NCBI GenBank assembly: GCA_030220185.1
Contig: JASPKZ010007552.1
Location: 124,001-188,000, forward strand
DNA: 64,000 bases
Reading direction: 5' to 3'
Source of the DNA: Diploptera punctata
Taxonomy: Eukaryota > Arthropoda > Insecta > Blattodea > Blaberidae
Under the pieces are notes generated by a model. That model made no database searches. It saw only the letters and a list, made by a program, of their open reading frames with translations, and was not told the origin of the DNA. Shown one piece after another: positions 10,975 through 24,012 of the stretch. The position numbers and the translations under genes are program-made. The first letter of the stretch is position 1; the number at the start of each line of letters is the position of its first letter.

Positions 10975-11335
10975 TAGTATACGGTTGGAAAGGGCTTCCG
11001 AAGGGAAATCCATTGATACCCGTAAAAACCATATGATAGAGTGAAGCGGTGCCTGGAACGTAAAAGAGTGAAGGCGTCGGAGCGGATAAACGACGGCGAC
11101 ACTATCTGCAGTTGGGATGGCAAGCCTATGCAAGTGGATGATGTAATCGCTATAATACACCCAAAGAAAATATTACCCGTTTCGTGCATGTATTCACGTA
11201 AAACACACGACCGTGTCCACGCCACAGCCACATCTCGATTTTTTAGTTTAGCTTGAGAGAAACTGCATTCTAAGTATGCAAAACAAAGGTTTGACTGTAT
11301 TTACTCTGAGAAACATACCTGTTTGTCATAAGTAA
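10972..11335. other. Unassigned DNA with a 71-codon ORF
   Basis: The plus ORF 11041-11256 (MKRCLERKRV...) has more balanced, polar composition than its surroundings, but I recognise no family and see no splice or promoter support. Confidence 0.3.
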
Positions 11336-11630
11336 TGCCACGAGTGATTTCCAAATTATCGATAAATTCACGACTCACGAAGTGAGGAGTGAATTTATCT
11401 AGAGAATTTGGAAATCAAGTGTGGCATTTGTTAGGACTACTTAACGAATAAAATTAAGCTGTTTACTCACAAATCATTATTTAAATATATTTATTTTAAA
11501 ATATTTATATATTTAATGTAAACGGCGATGTTTGAAAACAAATGAGAAATTTTACGCTTAATTTGCTTCTTTTGTTCGTCATTGCAACCAGATCATATTA
11601 TTTACTGCCAAAGGAACGCAATGCACTCTT
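11336..11630 (+). repeat. Hairpin-ended repeat, copy F (truncated)
   Basis: The terminal hairpin and first ~295 bp are well preserved (TCATAAGTAATGCCACGAG). The copy stops at GGAACGCAATGCACTC, losing its 3' two thirds. Confidence 0.8.
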
Positions 11631-12157
11631 AGGATCTTTACGTGAACCATGAGAGTCCGTGTTAGTAACTAAGTATGTGCAATATATTTTGACCAAGGAG
11701 AGAATGGAAAGAAAAAAATCGTAAATGCATTATCAACATTAAGTGCTCAAAAAGGTTTTTTGAGCATGCATTTTTATTTTTCAACATATGTACACCTCTT
11801 TTAAAATTGTTTTGAAAGTAAGTCGAAATGCAAAATTGGCTCAAAATGCGAGAATTGTATTAAAAACGGATACAAATACGAAATGGATGTTTCTTTTTTT
11901 ATTCTGAAATCAAATAAAGGCATAAAGGCAAATGTCTAAAAATGCTATTGGCTGTTAGGCTCTAAAACCCAGAGTTTGTACTCGCACCTGAGCAATGTAT
12001 TTGTGGTTATATCGACAGGGTAGATGCTAAAAGATATGTCAGTATATACAGTTTTAATCGCATGAGAGAAAAATAATGTGAAGTTTTATCATTTTTACTT
12101 TATTTTTTCTTCATATTATGCTTTAACGCACATTATGTAATTTTAAATAAATGCACA

Positions 12158-12191
<34 letters not shown>

Positions 12192-12306
12192 TATTATATT
12201 TTAACTCGCTTTGAACCCTATACAAATGTGAGTTAAATTTCACTATAACGTTATTTTAAAAGTTTTTACATGTCATAAGCAATTAACTCATTATGGTTTG
12301 TGTTTC
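11631..12306. other. Unassigned AT-rich DNA with (TA)n
   Basis: Contains a (TA)n run at about 12160-12189. Nothing else is recognised. Confidence 0.5.
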
Positions 12307-13122
12307 TCATAAGTAATGCCACGAGTGATTTCCAAATTATCGATAAATTCACGACTCACAAAGTGACTCGTGAATTTATGTAGAGAATTTGGAAATCAAG
12401 AGTGGCATTTTGAGGACTATTTAAAGAGTAACATTAAGCTGTTAATTCACAAATCATTATTTAAATATAGCTATTTTAAAATAGTTATACATTTAATGTA
12501 AACGGCGATGTTTGAAAAGAAATAAGAAACGTTTGTTATGTTTCATTTGTTCATAACTGCAACTAGATCATATTATTTATTGCCAAATCGGATCGCAATA
12601 TTGTAAGAATGCACCTTAGTGGAGAAAAAATGAAACACATCAAACGGTATATTATGACCAATATTATAGGTTATTTATTGATTTCTGATGTCCTATGATG
12701 TAAATATTTCAATTATAATGTTCTGGAATGAAATACCTGGGAAATCATACGTTTAAGAAAGTGCAAACAGTGCTATCTGTTTACTGAGTTATAATCAATT
12801 GCTACAAATTGCAAGCGGTAGCTGGTTACGTTCGTGCACTATATATACAATCTGCGAGCCACATGCATTCTAGGATTCTTACATTGGTACTACCTGCGTA
12901 CAATATATAAATTGCTATATTCAACGTATTTGTTGAGTGTCAGTCACTGCAAAGTAATGCTCTGACCTGTTCAGAATTTGAAAAAAGGAGGAGCTTTCTT
13001 TAATATGATAGACAGAAGTTGATTAATATCGAGGAGCAACACGACTGTGATTGGTTATAAAACAAAATTTATTGAAACGTGATTGGTCATCGACTCCCAT
13101 TTAGGGCATGTGTTATATAGTC
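12307..13122 (+). repeat. Hairpin-ended repeat, copy G (diverged)
   Basis: Spans TCATAAGTAATGCC to TGTTATATAGTC but carries insertions around 12655-12680 and 12865-12930 and many substitutions. It is older than copies D and E. Confidence 0.75.
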
Positions 13123-13194
13123 ATCCTAATGGTATAAAATTCTTATTGCAAAGAAAAATGTATAGACACTACCAGATGCTTAATGTACAAATCA

Positions 13195-13535
13195 AAATAC
13201 TATATTCCTGTTTTATAAATGCTAAATACATCACCATCCTAGGTATGGATAATTAAAATAGCCAGATGAATGGAGAAGACTATATGGCAATGAGCTACAT
13301 GATATTTATCGCAAACCAAATATAATAAGCCGCATAGACTGCGATGATCAGGAATGTTGTATTAATGAAAGAGGGAGAGTTCTTATAGGAAAACCAGAGG
13401 GAAACAAATTGGTATTCAATATTGAGGTGCGAGGATAACATTATAAGGTGATCATTTGAAAGCATCAGCTCAGGATACGGATTTATGAAGGGCTTATGTA
13501 CGTGCGGCCATGGATCTGCATATTAAACTCAGCCA
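13195..13535 (+). pseudogene. Decayed non-LTR RT 3' tail
   Basis: Plus-strand relative of 6071-6441: GAATGGAGAAGACTA, AAACCAGAGGGAAAC and GTGCGGCCATGGATCTGC blocks in the same order, with frameshifts. The conceptual C-terminus, with YVRAAMDLHI-like residues, is still visible. Confidence 0.65.
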
Positions 13536-13965
13536 GAAATGTTTTCCCAATTTGGGGTTGAACCCATATCAGCTGCTTTTCAGAGAATGTCATTATGCTT
13601 AGGCGACAGCGGTAAACGCTGTTGTTTTGTTTGTGAAGGAATTGCTCCATCTCTGCTTGTTATATTACGATCTTCATTTTTATCACATTTTCAAGCACTC
13701 TGTAATTTAAAATGTTGCTTCATCTCTCTTTATCGTCACTATTTCCCTCTAAAAGCTACTTTTAATGCTATTGCTGCCCTGGATCTTTCTTATAGTTAAT
13801 TATGTTCAGTAACACGAGATGCATTTTAAAAGCGTTTATAATTTGTGTAATGCAGGGAAATAGAATTTGGTAACATGTAACACTTTTACTAAAATATATA
13901 ACGTTGAAATAAGGTGAAAAACGCTTAGAATTAAGATAAACAATAAAATAATAATAATAATAATA

Positions 13966-13996
<31 letters not shown>

Positions 13997-14334
13997 AATA
14001 ATATTAGCTATTTAGCTTTCTTATTGATACTTTGTTTTCTTTTGAAAATTACTCTGTCCACCCAGAGACAGAGTTACATTTTTTTTGGGAAACTCTCTGT
14101 ACTTAAAACATTTCCGTATTGCCTGATGCTGATTAAACAGTATGCGATGGTACCACACATTTTACGTATAAAACAAAACAATATTAATTGCACATTGCAC
14201 CTGCAAAATTTTTGTTTGTCAGCTATTAATTCATGGTGCTGAATGATCTTTCACACTCAGAGATTGGCAGTAGGAATTTATGGACAACTTGCAGCAATGC
14301 TTTGAAATCAAGGGGCACAATATATTAGTTCCTA
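13536..14334. other. Unassigned DNA with (AAT)n
   Basis: Includes an (AAT)n run at about 13949-13996. ORFs 13539-13799 and 14024-14242 lack recognisable motifs. Confidence 0.45.
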
Positions 14335-14436
14335 TTTATTTCCATGAATATATGTACGTATTTCCTCTTGCGTTTTAACTGAAATGTGTTACACAGATTG
14401 CTTATATTTCTATCACCTTCAGTAATATTTGAATCT

Positions 14437-14607
14437 TCAAGCCAATGAGCTGTGGTTACAATTGTTCAAATCTTCAAATAGTGCTTCCAATTGTCCTTCG
14501 GGTTTGGCTTCTAAAGAACTGAGATCTGAAGTCTGGCTTACAATATGCACTAACCGCTCTTTGAGATTTTCTCCTGGATTCCTTAAAAATGTAACAGTGT
14601 TGACACA
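14437..14607 (-). CDS. Possible terminal exon of an unidentified host gene
   Basis: The minus strand encodes a Glu/Leu/Lys-rich segment (NPGENLKERLVHIVSQTSDL then SSLEAKPEGQ, ending HSSLA, stop at 14437). Its composition is unlike the Phe/Ile/Tyr-rich random ORFs of this window. Candidate acceptors are a CCCACTTACTAAG ending at 14608 and a TTTTTAAG ending at 14582. An AATAAA signal (minus; 14335-14340) lies about 97 nt past the stop, as expected for a last exon. I do not recognise the family, and no upstream exon was found in the next 2 kb. It could also be a chance ORF. Confidence 0.3.
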   Translation of the reverse strand, partial: CVNTVTFLRNPGENLKERLVHIVSQTSDLSSLEAKPEGQLEALFEDLNNCNHSSLA

Positions 14608-14734
14608 CTTAGTAAGTGGGCAAATACATAGGTTGCTAAATTTATGCATATTCAAAAAAATGAAACAAATAGAAAACATACCAACTTTACAAAACATTAA
14701 GAGTAACTATTATATCGCAGAGTTGTGTCCTTGA

Positions 14735-17417
14735 ATAACTGAGGTTCTACTGCATTGTTTGCGTTTTTTTAATACGGACCTGGACAATTTATCAATAATT
14801 CTGCAGTTCTGATTTTGGCTTAATAGCAATATCTGCATCTGGAAGTGTAATATCTCTTTTCTGAAGGCGCAAGAATAATTCAGAGATCTAAATTTGTAAG
14901 TAATTCCTAACTAGTCAAATTTTACATACACTGTTATACTTGCTTTATTTTATTTTGAGATCAATTGAAGATTGTGTAAATTCGTTTACTCCCACACTGA
15001 ATTTAGCGCTTCTTTAACTCGAAGCTTCACATCTTTCCGCGAATACATTTCACATGTCGGATAATTTCTGTCCGAAAGCAGCTTCACATTCATTCAGTTG
15101 TATCTGGTTTTTAGGATACATGATATATATGGCATAAAATTCATCAGGAATTCAATGAATTTCATTAACACCCTGCACTGCACTTGGAGTAGCATTTTAC
15201 AATGCCGAAATCACGAGGATCCTAAAGGAACTCTTAGGTGTTCCGCCAAATCTTAGTGTGAATTATTTACTTTTAATCTCCGTATTTTATGGTAAAAACA
15301 TGAACACGTATACGAACAGAAAAATAACGAGCCATACAATTTTCCGGACAACAATTGTAATAATAAACCGAGGTAAATCCGATCACTAATGCACATTATT
15401 GAAATAATTATAATATGTGAACTTGATGTTATTGTCTACAGACAAAAAAAATATATATAACAATGCACGGATGTAAATTGTACAACAAATTAATAGAATC
15501 TTCTGTGAAGAATATTTTGCAGAGTTGTTTTAAGTTCCTTTAATAAAGGACAAGAAAATTATTTGAAGAGAAAGACCATTGCTTTTAATTTCAAGGTGAG
15601 TTCATGTTAATTTTGTGACCCAAATTACATTTATTAGCATCAGAAAAAGTCAAATGGTAAAAAATAAAATTTCCGAACTTCGTCACCTTTCTTCTGAATT
15701 GTGTAAATAGAGGGCAAGGCCGATTATTGCGATCCTAACTCTACTTCTATAATGCAGAGTGACACCGAATCATTGATCGGTGGCTTAAAAATATTAATTA
15801 AATCAATGAACATTCAAGTGTCCTACTACTGTCCCTAAACAAGTATATGGATCTGCTGAAGACGAAATGGAAATACCAGGTTTACGAAAACACCTTGTCA
15901 TTATCTGCGAATATAAAGGAGCCAACATTCAAAACGTTACATGAAGCTGTAATTAAGAAATGCAATTATAATGATAGTTACTTAGCCATTGGTCTTATGG
16001 AAGCTAAAAATTGCCCTCACTGTATATGTACGGCAGAATTTGACCTAATAGTAAGATGAAACCTTCTAAATTACGTCGCCATTTTGAAAGAAACCATACT
16101 GAGTTCTATGACAAGAACATTGGTTTCCTCGATAGGAAACGTCGAGGGTTATTAAGTTCACTAAGCTTCTTAGTTCAGAAATCTTATAACTGAATTCACG
16201 AAAGTTGTTAATTCAAACATCTTATAGTAGCAATAGAAGCAATTTTCATTGTAAGCTACAGAGTGGCTCAGGAAAGTGAGTTCCCCACAGTAGTCGAAAA
16301 ACTAATAAAATCCTGCGCGATTTACATGGTCAACTGCAGTATCAGTGAGAAGACGGCTAAACAATTACCTTGCGTGCCGCTTTTAGATGCCACAATGCAT
16401 TGATGCATTCAAAACGTGGAATGCTTACGTCAAGTAAGAAATGAGCCGTCGTCTCGCAAGCAAACATTCACCTGGGGTAAGAAACAAAACAAATATCGTT
16501 ATTACAGTTCAATTAAGCATTACAAATAATGCAAAATGCGTACGTTGCAATGAACACCAGGAATAAAAACCATAGAAATATAATTTGACGGGGCCATCTT
16601 AGGTTGCGGGCACGTATAACATGCACTGTTGTATAGGCGAGGGTGAACACATCACTGTTCTAGGCGTGCTGTCAATTGTGTTGTGCTATTGTGAATGTTC
16701 TGTTTGCTTTTAGTAAGTGGTGAAGATAAACCCGTAAACATATTGGTTCAAGTTATCGCTAAACTAAGAGAAGAGACAGAATGTGAAATGTCGCAAAGGA
16801 ACTTGAAGTTGCTGATGTTATGTATGACCTAATAAAGAGTCATGAAACGGGATCAGTTTAAGAAATTCATACTCTGGACATTACTGGAAATGAACCACGA
16901 GATGATGATGGTGACTTGCCACATTTACAATAAAGCTAATCAGAAGAAACAATTACCTCGTCAGAAGACAAATCGAGTACTTTACAGCATTCTGGTTCTC
17001 TTTATTATCCGTCCCCTCCCGGGTCATTACACTTGAAAGAAAATGTAAGGTAATTGCGTATTGGATTCTGCCAGGTACAGCAAGGAACAAAAAGTAAACC
17101 TTTAACCATTGGTCATGGATGAGTATGAAACACAGATTCTCATGGCTAACAAACGAAAGCCAACTCTACAAAATGAATCAAGCGGTTGAGCAACAAAATT
17201 ATGTTCTAAATATAGTGAAAAGTGTGCACCGGACAACACTCGAAGAATTCTGTCTAGAAATAAAGTAGTAAAAGAAAGTAGCATAAATTAATTATAGACC
17301 AAGTTCACAATTTTAATTATCTGGATTATATTTAGTTAATGACAGAAATTCAGATAAACACACTAAAATACGATTCAATTATCTATGTGGCACAATTAAA
17401 TGTACTTTATTGTGTGG
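14735..17417. other. Unassigned DNA with weak ORF traces
   Basis: Mostly featureless. An ORF at 15847-16059 (MDLLKTKWKYQVYENT...) and a segment at 16760-17030 with acidic/Ser-rich conceptual text (ITGNEPRDDDGDLPHL) look more protein-like than background. The second may be the N-terminal part of a decayed transposon ORF, but I cannot name the family. No RNA gene was found. Confidence 0.3.
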
Positions 17418-17702
17418 TCCCACAACAGGCCCGGAGGCCCTTGGGGGTAGTAGGAGGTTAAGGCTCCCACTTTTCTAGACAATCGGCACTTTATGTCAGC
17501 CGGGTTGTCAGCTCTGCGTGACGGCCGCCTTTACCCCCAGAACAAGCGTCTGGTACTCATTTCCGTTAGAGGCTGAGTTGACCCCAGGGCCATAATACCG
17601 CCAGAGGATTTGGGTCAGTTTAAAAATCCTGACCCCAATGGGACTTGAACCCTCGACCCTCCGGCTTGTAGCTCAGTGCCTTAACCACTACCCTACGGCG
17701 TG
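17418..17702 (-). mobile_element. tRNA-derived SINE, second family
   Basis: Minus strand starts GCACGCCGTAGGGTAG. A box around GGTAGTGGTTAAGGCAC, B box GAGGGTTCAAGTCCC, then a GC-richer body than its surroundings. Distinct in sequence from the SINEs at 3411 and 7180. Confidence 0.75.
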
Positions 17703-17734
17703 CTAAAACTACTTTAAAATTTTACAAAATATTG

Positions 17735-18055
17735 ACAGTCCCATCTCTTTTCTATGGATGTGAAACCTGGACATCAACAAAGGCAGATAGTAAACAAATA
17801 GAGGCTGCAGAAATGAAGATGTTGAGAGCAATAGCAGGATACCAAAGAACCGATGAAAAAAAAGAAGATATAAGAACAGAACTTAACATATTTAATCTCT
17901 GTGAAAGAATAAAATGCCATCAAAAATGCTTACCTTCAGCACGTATTACGAATGAATGAACAGCGCATACCAAGAAAAATTTATAATTATAAACCAAAAG
18001 GAAGAAGATTGTTGGGAAGACTACTGAAGAGACGGAAGGACTAATTCGACTTCAG
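17735..18055 (+). pseudogene. Non-LTR RT C-terminal fragment
   Basis: Conceptual text LFYGCETWTSTKADSKQIEA, then EMKMLRAIAGYQR and a late GRRLLGRLLKRRK-like stretch in a shifted frame (after 17959). The CETW block followed by an AAEMK.LR segment is the thumb-to-C-terminus region of non-LTR RTs. 5'-truncated and frameshifted. Related to 31045-31525. Confidence 0.75.
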
Positions 18056-18789
18056 TTTTAAACAAGTTTTATAATATTTATTATAAGGAAATACAATCGT
18101 TGCTATTACAACTACTTTATCCAGGAGTGCAGTCGATGAATTTATTCTAAGTCCACGCGCGCGTTAATGAAATCTTTTAATGTTCAGATTTTAGAAGACT
18201 AAGTTTCTTCTAAGTTCGAAATTATCTAAAGTTTTGCGCCATCGTGGAAGTTATTAATTAAGATGTTTAGTGTCGGAGATTGCTGTCTAGAGATCTGCGT
18301 ATAGTATAATGTAGAGCAGAAAATTTCGAAAAAAGTTTCCGTTTTCGCTTAAAGAAGCGTTGGCCACGCCTAGGGTTCACTCACTCCACTTTACAACATT
18401 TTAGTATTCATGTTACAGTCAATATTACTTGCTAATCTATACGTTCCACGGAAGGGATGTGCACGCCATAGGAATTCCTATAATATATTTTAGTTCACTA
18501 TATCTACGAACATTTCAGTTATTATGCACACGTGAAACTTTCACGCGTATATGTCCTCCTTGTTCCTTGGCATTTAATAGCCAGAGGCGTTAATCAACTT
18601 TTTCACGGGACTGGGTTATAATTGCTTTTTGATTTGATTGATAAATAAGTATTTAGTTTCTTTTATATTTGTTATATTTCACATGTCATTTTCGAGAGAC
18701 GACGTTATCTTTAGCTTCTAATCTTTCTTACTGGACAATAAATGTTACATGTTGTATGTGTAATCAGGCGAGATAGTTTTTAGCATTAT
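18056..18789. other. Unassigned DNA
   Basis: No supported feature. Confidence 0.5.
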
Positions 18790-19796
18790 AACATTGTAGG
18801 CATTCAGCAGCCAAAGCGCTGCAGAGCGCTTTAGCGCTTTATCTGCAGCATACCATTCAGCGAGCAATAAAGCGCTCTAGCGGACTTGCAGCCATTGCAG
18901 GGAAATAAAAGTAGGCTGCAGACAGAAAAAAACCGCTGCATCCATTGTGATTGGCTGGTTTATTTAGTTTAACCATGGCGTCTTTGTCTATAAACAATTT
19001 ATGTTTGATGTGCAAATTTTGTATTATTTATGTCTGGACATTGATGTATGAGTTATTCGTGGTAGTTAACCCTTTTAGACGAACTTAAGTGATATATTAA
19101 GTAAAACCAAAGACTGATAATTTTAAGATTGTTATCAACATCAATAATTTACGATTATAACCACTTCTTTTCATGTAGATCATTGTGTTATTGACGAGGC
19201 AATGTAAATATATATCCCCAGATGATTCATTCGCTAATACATGGTGCCAAGTTAATTATAAATTTTGTTTTCAAGGTATATAAAATATGTAAATTAGAAT
19301 ATTATGATTGTGTTCATGGGGTCATTTCTGGAAGTGCTACAGTGGTTGCCGAACCAATTTCATCTACAGATAAAACGAACACTTGTACTCTTCTTTAAAT
19401 GTGTAACACAATAACAAAATTGTGTAATGGACAAAGAGATGAACTGTGTATCTTATGTTTGTAATCTTGTCTGAATAAATAGATTTGTGAAGTATCGGCC
19501 ATAACTTGACTTGAAATATTACAATATTCTAGATTTATTATATATATATTTGAACGGTGAAGATACAAATACTCTATTGTGATGTGCATTCATAAAATTA
19601 AATTACAGCTAGAGTTGGTTAATGTATTAACAGAAAAATGTGCACTCAAAATAGGATTTTAATCACAGCTGATCTATTATTATTTAATCTCCAACCTTAT
19701 ATACTATGTCCTATTATTGAGGTATTGAAAGCCATTACTTGAACCGGGTATGAATAATTTTCACTTTAATTTTCAATTTATCGTAAAATAAAATGT

Positions 19797-20170
19797 GGTC
19801 TTACTTACTTACTCACTCACTGGCACTATCGAACCTGTAGGTTCATGGCCGCGAGGACACAGGCTTTCCACACATCCCTATCCTGAGCCAATTCTCTTTC
19901 CAATCATTCCCTGTATAATCCACTTCCCTCAAATCATAGTTTATGTTATTCTCCCATCTCATTCTTGGTCTACCAACTAGGCGTTTTCCCTCTGGCTTCC
20001 CTACAAGAAGCTTCCAAGCAAGTCTTTCATTCCCCATAAGCGCAACATGTCCTGCCCATCGCAGTCTACGAGACTTAACTGTTCTTATTATATCTGGCTT
20101 CCTATAAAGACCAAGTAGTTCATTGTTATGTAGTCTTCTCCATTCACCTGTCTGTTCATCTCTCTTTGGG
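19797..20170 (-). pseudogene. Non-LTR RT 3' tail (RAYVRAAMNL type)
   Basis: Close relative of 6071-6441: minus-strand MGNERLAWKLLVGKPEGKR, NNINYDLREVDYTGNDW and a TACTTACTTACTCACTC tail on the plus strand. One frameshift (near 19895) precedes the C-terminal block. Inserted inside the inverted-repeat element at 18854-21772. Confidence 0.8.
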
Positions 20171-21035
20171 TCTTATATATTTTAATTCAAATGCATGTAG
20201 TCTGTCTTAAGGGATATTGCTATTCACTGTATAACACCATTAATCTTGGTGGTAAACGTTTTCCATGTATTATAAATGATTCAGTGATATACTATTTAGT
20301 GTAACACTTAACTTTACTAAGAAAGTGACATTGCTAATGTTAGTGATTATATTAAATAATGTCTTTATTTAAATATGGTGAGTGAGAGGTTATCTATAAT
20401 TAACTGCTGTTATGACAGAATTTCAAATATAAGGTTGGAAATTACATACGATGTTTAGGTTTTATTTTAGCCATAAATATTATGGTAGTTACTCTTATAA
20501 GTAATTCATATTTTCAGATGATGCAAAAAAATTAAATTAATTATTAAGAAAACTATATTTAAATTATTATAAATTGATATTCATCTTTGTTTTCATTTCT
20601 ATTCCTTGAAAAAATTTAAAATAAAAATGAAGTATGTTTGAGGTTTAAAAATTAAAATGATGCCTTCCTATATACAATTGTTTGTACTTAGGCCATGTCT
20701 TGCACCACTTACATTAATTTTGCACATATGCCTATATGTCCTGTGTTTTCTAATGTAACCCCTATTCCTCATAGATTTAAGTATAGGCCTAAATGTGTCA
20801 AATATTATGTAAGAAATGATGTGAATAAAATGGCTGAACAATTAAATAAAATTTACCCTACACTCACCTGGCAATACTTTTAGTGTGGTTATTAAGTATA
20901 TGTGTTACGTGATGATGAAGGAGCAATATATGCATCACATAGGGAATTCGCAGGAGTGATGTTTTAATATAATAATATCAAGTTGAGTCCAACTCAGGGT
21001 CAGATCGAGAGATTAGATTAAGCCCCTATATTTAT

Positions 21036-21039
21036 AATA

Positions 21040-21092
<53 letters not shown>

Positions 21093-21175
21093 GCTTTATT
21101 TTACCTTGTAGAGTTAAGGCCTTTTAACACCTTGTCTGTCACTCAACCAGGTAATAGAGGTCTGTAATTAACTAG
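21036..21175 (-). repeat. (AAT)n run plus a conserved 3' tail module
   Basis: (AAT)n at about 21036-21091 abuts a module containing GTTAAGGCCTTTTAACACC and CTGTCACTCAACCAGG. On the minus strand it reads as tail then AAAATAAAGC then repeat. The same module is at 47590-47712 and 58915-59030, so it is probably the 3' end of a dispersed element with an AAT tail. Confidence 0.6.
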
Positions 21176-22099
21176 AGTGCAGACTGACTACATCTGATGA
21201 ACGAAATGGATGATATGAAAATGGGGAAAGGTGGAATAAAATTGTGGTAGGGGAAAATGGGAGAAACCCCGAAAGAACATGCCGTAGATCCGTTTCCTCC
21301 ACTGCAAAATCTACGTATAGTGATCGAGACTAATCAAGTTAAAAAAAGCTACTCTTACTAAAACACAAATTAATAAGAATAAACTAATAATAAATATTAT
21401 ATATAAGGTTCTCGAGAAACCAGCGGTGGGAGGCGAGTGTCTAATCGCATGCGTCACTGAGCCACCTGATATTGTAATAATTTAAAAAATACAAATTTTC
21501 TCGTTATAATAATATTATATTTTAAACGATCTATTCGTCAGTTTCATAAATTACATACATTAAAATAAATCGTAAATTCTGTATAACCCTATTAGTATTA
21601 TGATTAATTTCAACAGCATCGCGTAGTAACATGTGTAATGAGCCAATGAACAAATTTAAATTTGGCGGTATAGCTGCATGCAGCGATTCATTCAACAAAC
21701 TCCTTAAATTTCCGCTGCAACTGGCAGCCATTTTTGCTAAAGCGCTAGAGCGCTTTATTGCCCGCTGAATGCGCCCATTACCCTTTGTGTTATTCATACT
21801 TTCGGGTTTTTCCCTGGACCTGTATGACTAACTCACCACACATATATCTTGTAACAATATTGATGAGATGGTATATAATTGATTAAATTGAAATGTTGAT
21901 ATTATTTTCTTAATACCAGTAATTTTGTGGTTCTAATGATATGTTATAAGATATGTTATCCTATAGCATATTTGATTAAATTTTAGTTTAGTTTTGATAC
22001 CAATCAGACATTATTACGTTTGTTAGTATTTGATCCATCTTTATTTTATTGTTTGGGTTCTTTATATAAGCCTACATTTAATTTGACGTACATCATTAT

Positions 22100-23618
22100 G
22101 GCTGGGGTCTACGTCTTTCCTCAATGTATTAAAATAGTTCCGCTGTATTTCCTCCTGGACCAGTAGCTCTTTTAGTTTTTGATGAATGAATATTCACTTT
22201 AATACCCTCTACGTCCAAATGTATATGTTAATCTTAATTTTTCCTGGAATATTTTGAATGTTATCTAATTTTAAATACCATGTTTTCTGATAGCAACGTT
22301 CTAAAATAATTTCCCCATTCAGTCAACAGGTATTGTTTGTGCATTTGTTTGTCCACTTCTTTTATTTCCCAACTTTTTATTAATTCTCCAAGATTCAGTA
22401 CTCCGTTTTCCTCCAATACATGTTTGAGTTTATAATCAATTTTGTTCCCAGTTCTGATTTTTAGGTACCGTAATTTCCTTTTTAACTCGTGCTTGCGTTA
22501 ATTTATATTGCATTTTGTGTTTCAGATCTTTGATATTCAACCACATAAAATCTTTTTGTTTTCGTTTGCTATTTCGTTTGCTAAGTCCTCATTCCGAGAA
22601 TATTTGAATTTATTTATTTCTCTATTTGCTTCTCCTAAAGCTTCTTTTGCTGCCTGTGAATACTTTTTATTATATAGTTGTATTTTTGCTGAGCATTGTC
22701 GAATGTGGAGATTCGTAACCTTTACTTATACAGAAATTATGTGCCCTCATTCTCCAAACTATCCAAATTATATAGAGTTGTTGAAAACTGTCCTCTTCAT
22801 GTTTACCCTGTCATTTTTACCCTGTCATTTTTACTTTGGAATTAAATTATTATTTTTGCATTCAATAAATAATCATCACTTCCCACTAAATTGATTGTAT
22901 ATGAAATTAATATTAATGGGGAATTTTTTTTAATACATGCACTTACATCCTCGGTCTTTAACAGTGAATGTTTTTTAATTGTTACAAAATATATTATCGA
23001 TTGTAGATTAAAAGTATCTTGGAGCCAGCTAATATAACTTCTCTTAAGGTCCCTATCTCATCCATAAGGCAATTTAATGTACTATAAAATTTATGTTTTA
23101 TAAATTAATTTTCATTCTCACTATTTTCATATATTCCTAATATAGAGTATCTTATACCAAAAAATATATATACTAAATTTAATTATGTTTTCATTTATTG
23201 CCTCTAAGTTTGTGATATATCTCTTATATTTCTCCTTGATATGTACTGAAACCTCTCTTTTAGCTCTTCTATTCTTTTTAACATCAGTGTAATTATGTAA
23301 TATGATCCTATAGTTTCTATTCCTTCTCCTTTCTTGTTTGTTTTTGTAAGTATGATGATGTCCTGTTTCAAATTTTCTATCTGTTTAAGAATTTTCTCTA
23401 ATTAATTTTTTTATGTCTTGTACATTCCATGCTTCAATTAGTAGAGTTCCTTTCCGTAACTTGATTCGTCTTCCTTTTAATCTGACCGGTTTATCTCTAT
23501 TAGATTTTTTAGCATTGTATTTTTTTCTGATGGGAGGGAGCTGGCCTACCGCATCAATCACCAACCTGTAGGACCAGGGTTTATTCCAGGTGTCCATCCT
23601 TAGATCAGTTGCTTTCAC
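22100..23618 (-). pseudogene. Non-LTR endonuclease-RT ORF, decayed
   Basis: Minus strand. The N-terminal part (23618-23400) holds GTLLIEAWNVQDIKKL, a diverged start of an APE-type endonuclease (family pattern GTWNV). This is followed by IIILTKTNKKGEG (the E-containing strand of the family), YSILGIYENSENE and LREVILAG, the position of the family's GDFN. Farther down, EALGEANREINKFKYSR fits the linker before RT. Stops and frameshifts are scattered throughout. The plus ORF 22508-22894 is its shadow. Probably an element of the same broad class as the RT fragments at 17.7 and 31.0 kb. Confidence 0.65.
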
Positions 23619-23639
23619 TACAGCTAAGAGCCTGATCTG

Positions 23640-24012
23640 CCTTTAATAAATACTTATACAAATTAAATTAAAATTATGATGAATGAAATCAATATCATTA
23701 GAAAAGCAAAATATTAGAAACCATCCATTGAGACACTAACTACAAACATATAAAAGACATATGTATTTAAATTTATTTTAAAGAAGTTAATGTCCGGCAA
23801 TACCTCATTCCCTGCAATTAAGGATTCCATACAATATAGGAATTAGAAGACTGGGAGAATCTGTGTTGTGGGATTAGAATAATATGTTCTGGAGAGATCG
23901 TGTAACAAATTTGTGATTGGAGGATAGGAGATGAAAGCCAGAGGATAAATAGCTTTGTGTAAAGGTGTATACTTCATGATTATTCTTACTGCGATCAACA
24001 GATGTGGACATT
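23640..24012. other. Unassigned DNA
   Basis: Lies between the decayed endonuclease-RT and the 93-bp array. No feature recognised. Confidence 0.5.

Larger units (their letters stand above)
18854..21772. mobile_element. Candidate DNA transposon with ~29-bp terminal inverted repeats
   Basis: CATTCAGCGAGCAATAAAGC at 18854 continues to GCTCTAGCG (18882) and is matched, inverted, at 21744-21772 with about one mismatch in 29. An extra half-repeat (CATTCAGCAGCC...AGCGCTTTAGCGC) lies just outside on the left (about 18793-18835). GCAGCCA motifs follow each end. Short ATG ORFs start just inside both ends: a Kozak-like ACCATGGCG near 18973 (+), and 21531-21728 (-, MAASCSGNL...). Neither shows a known transposase. 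Superfamily and target duplication are undetermined. The interior holds a separate RT tail. Confidence 0.55.

Noticed and set aside
10548..11231. 227-codon minus-strand ORF
   Set aside because: It crosses a SINE (His run from CAT repeats) and a (TA)n tract (Ile-Tyr run). Composition comes from repeats.
22508..22894. 128-codon plus-strand ORF, Phe-rich
   Set aside because: Antisense to the decayed minus-strand endonuclease-RT. AT-driven composition.
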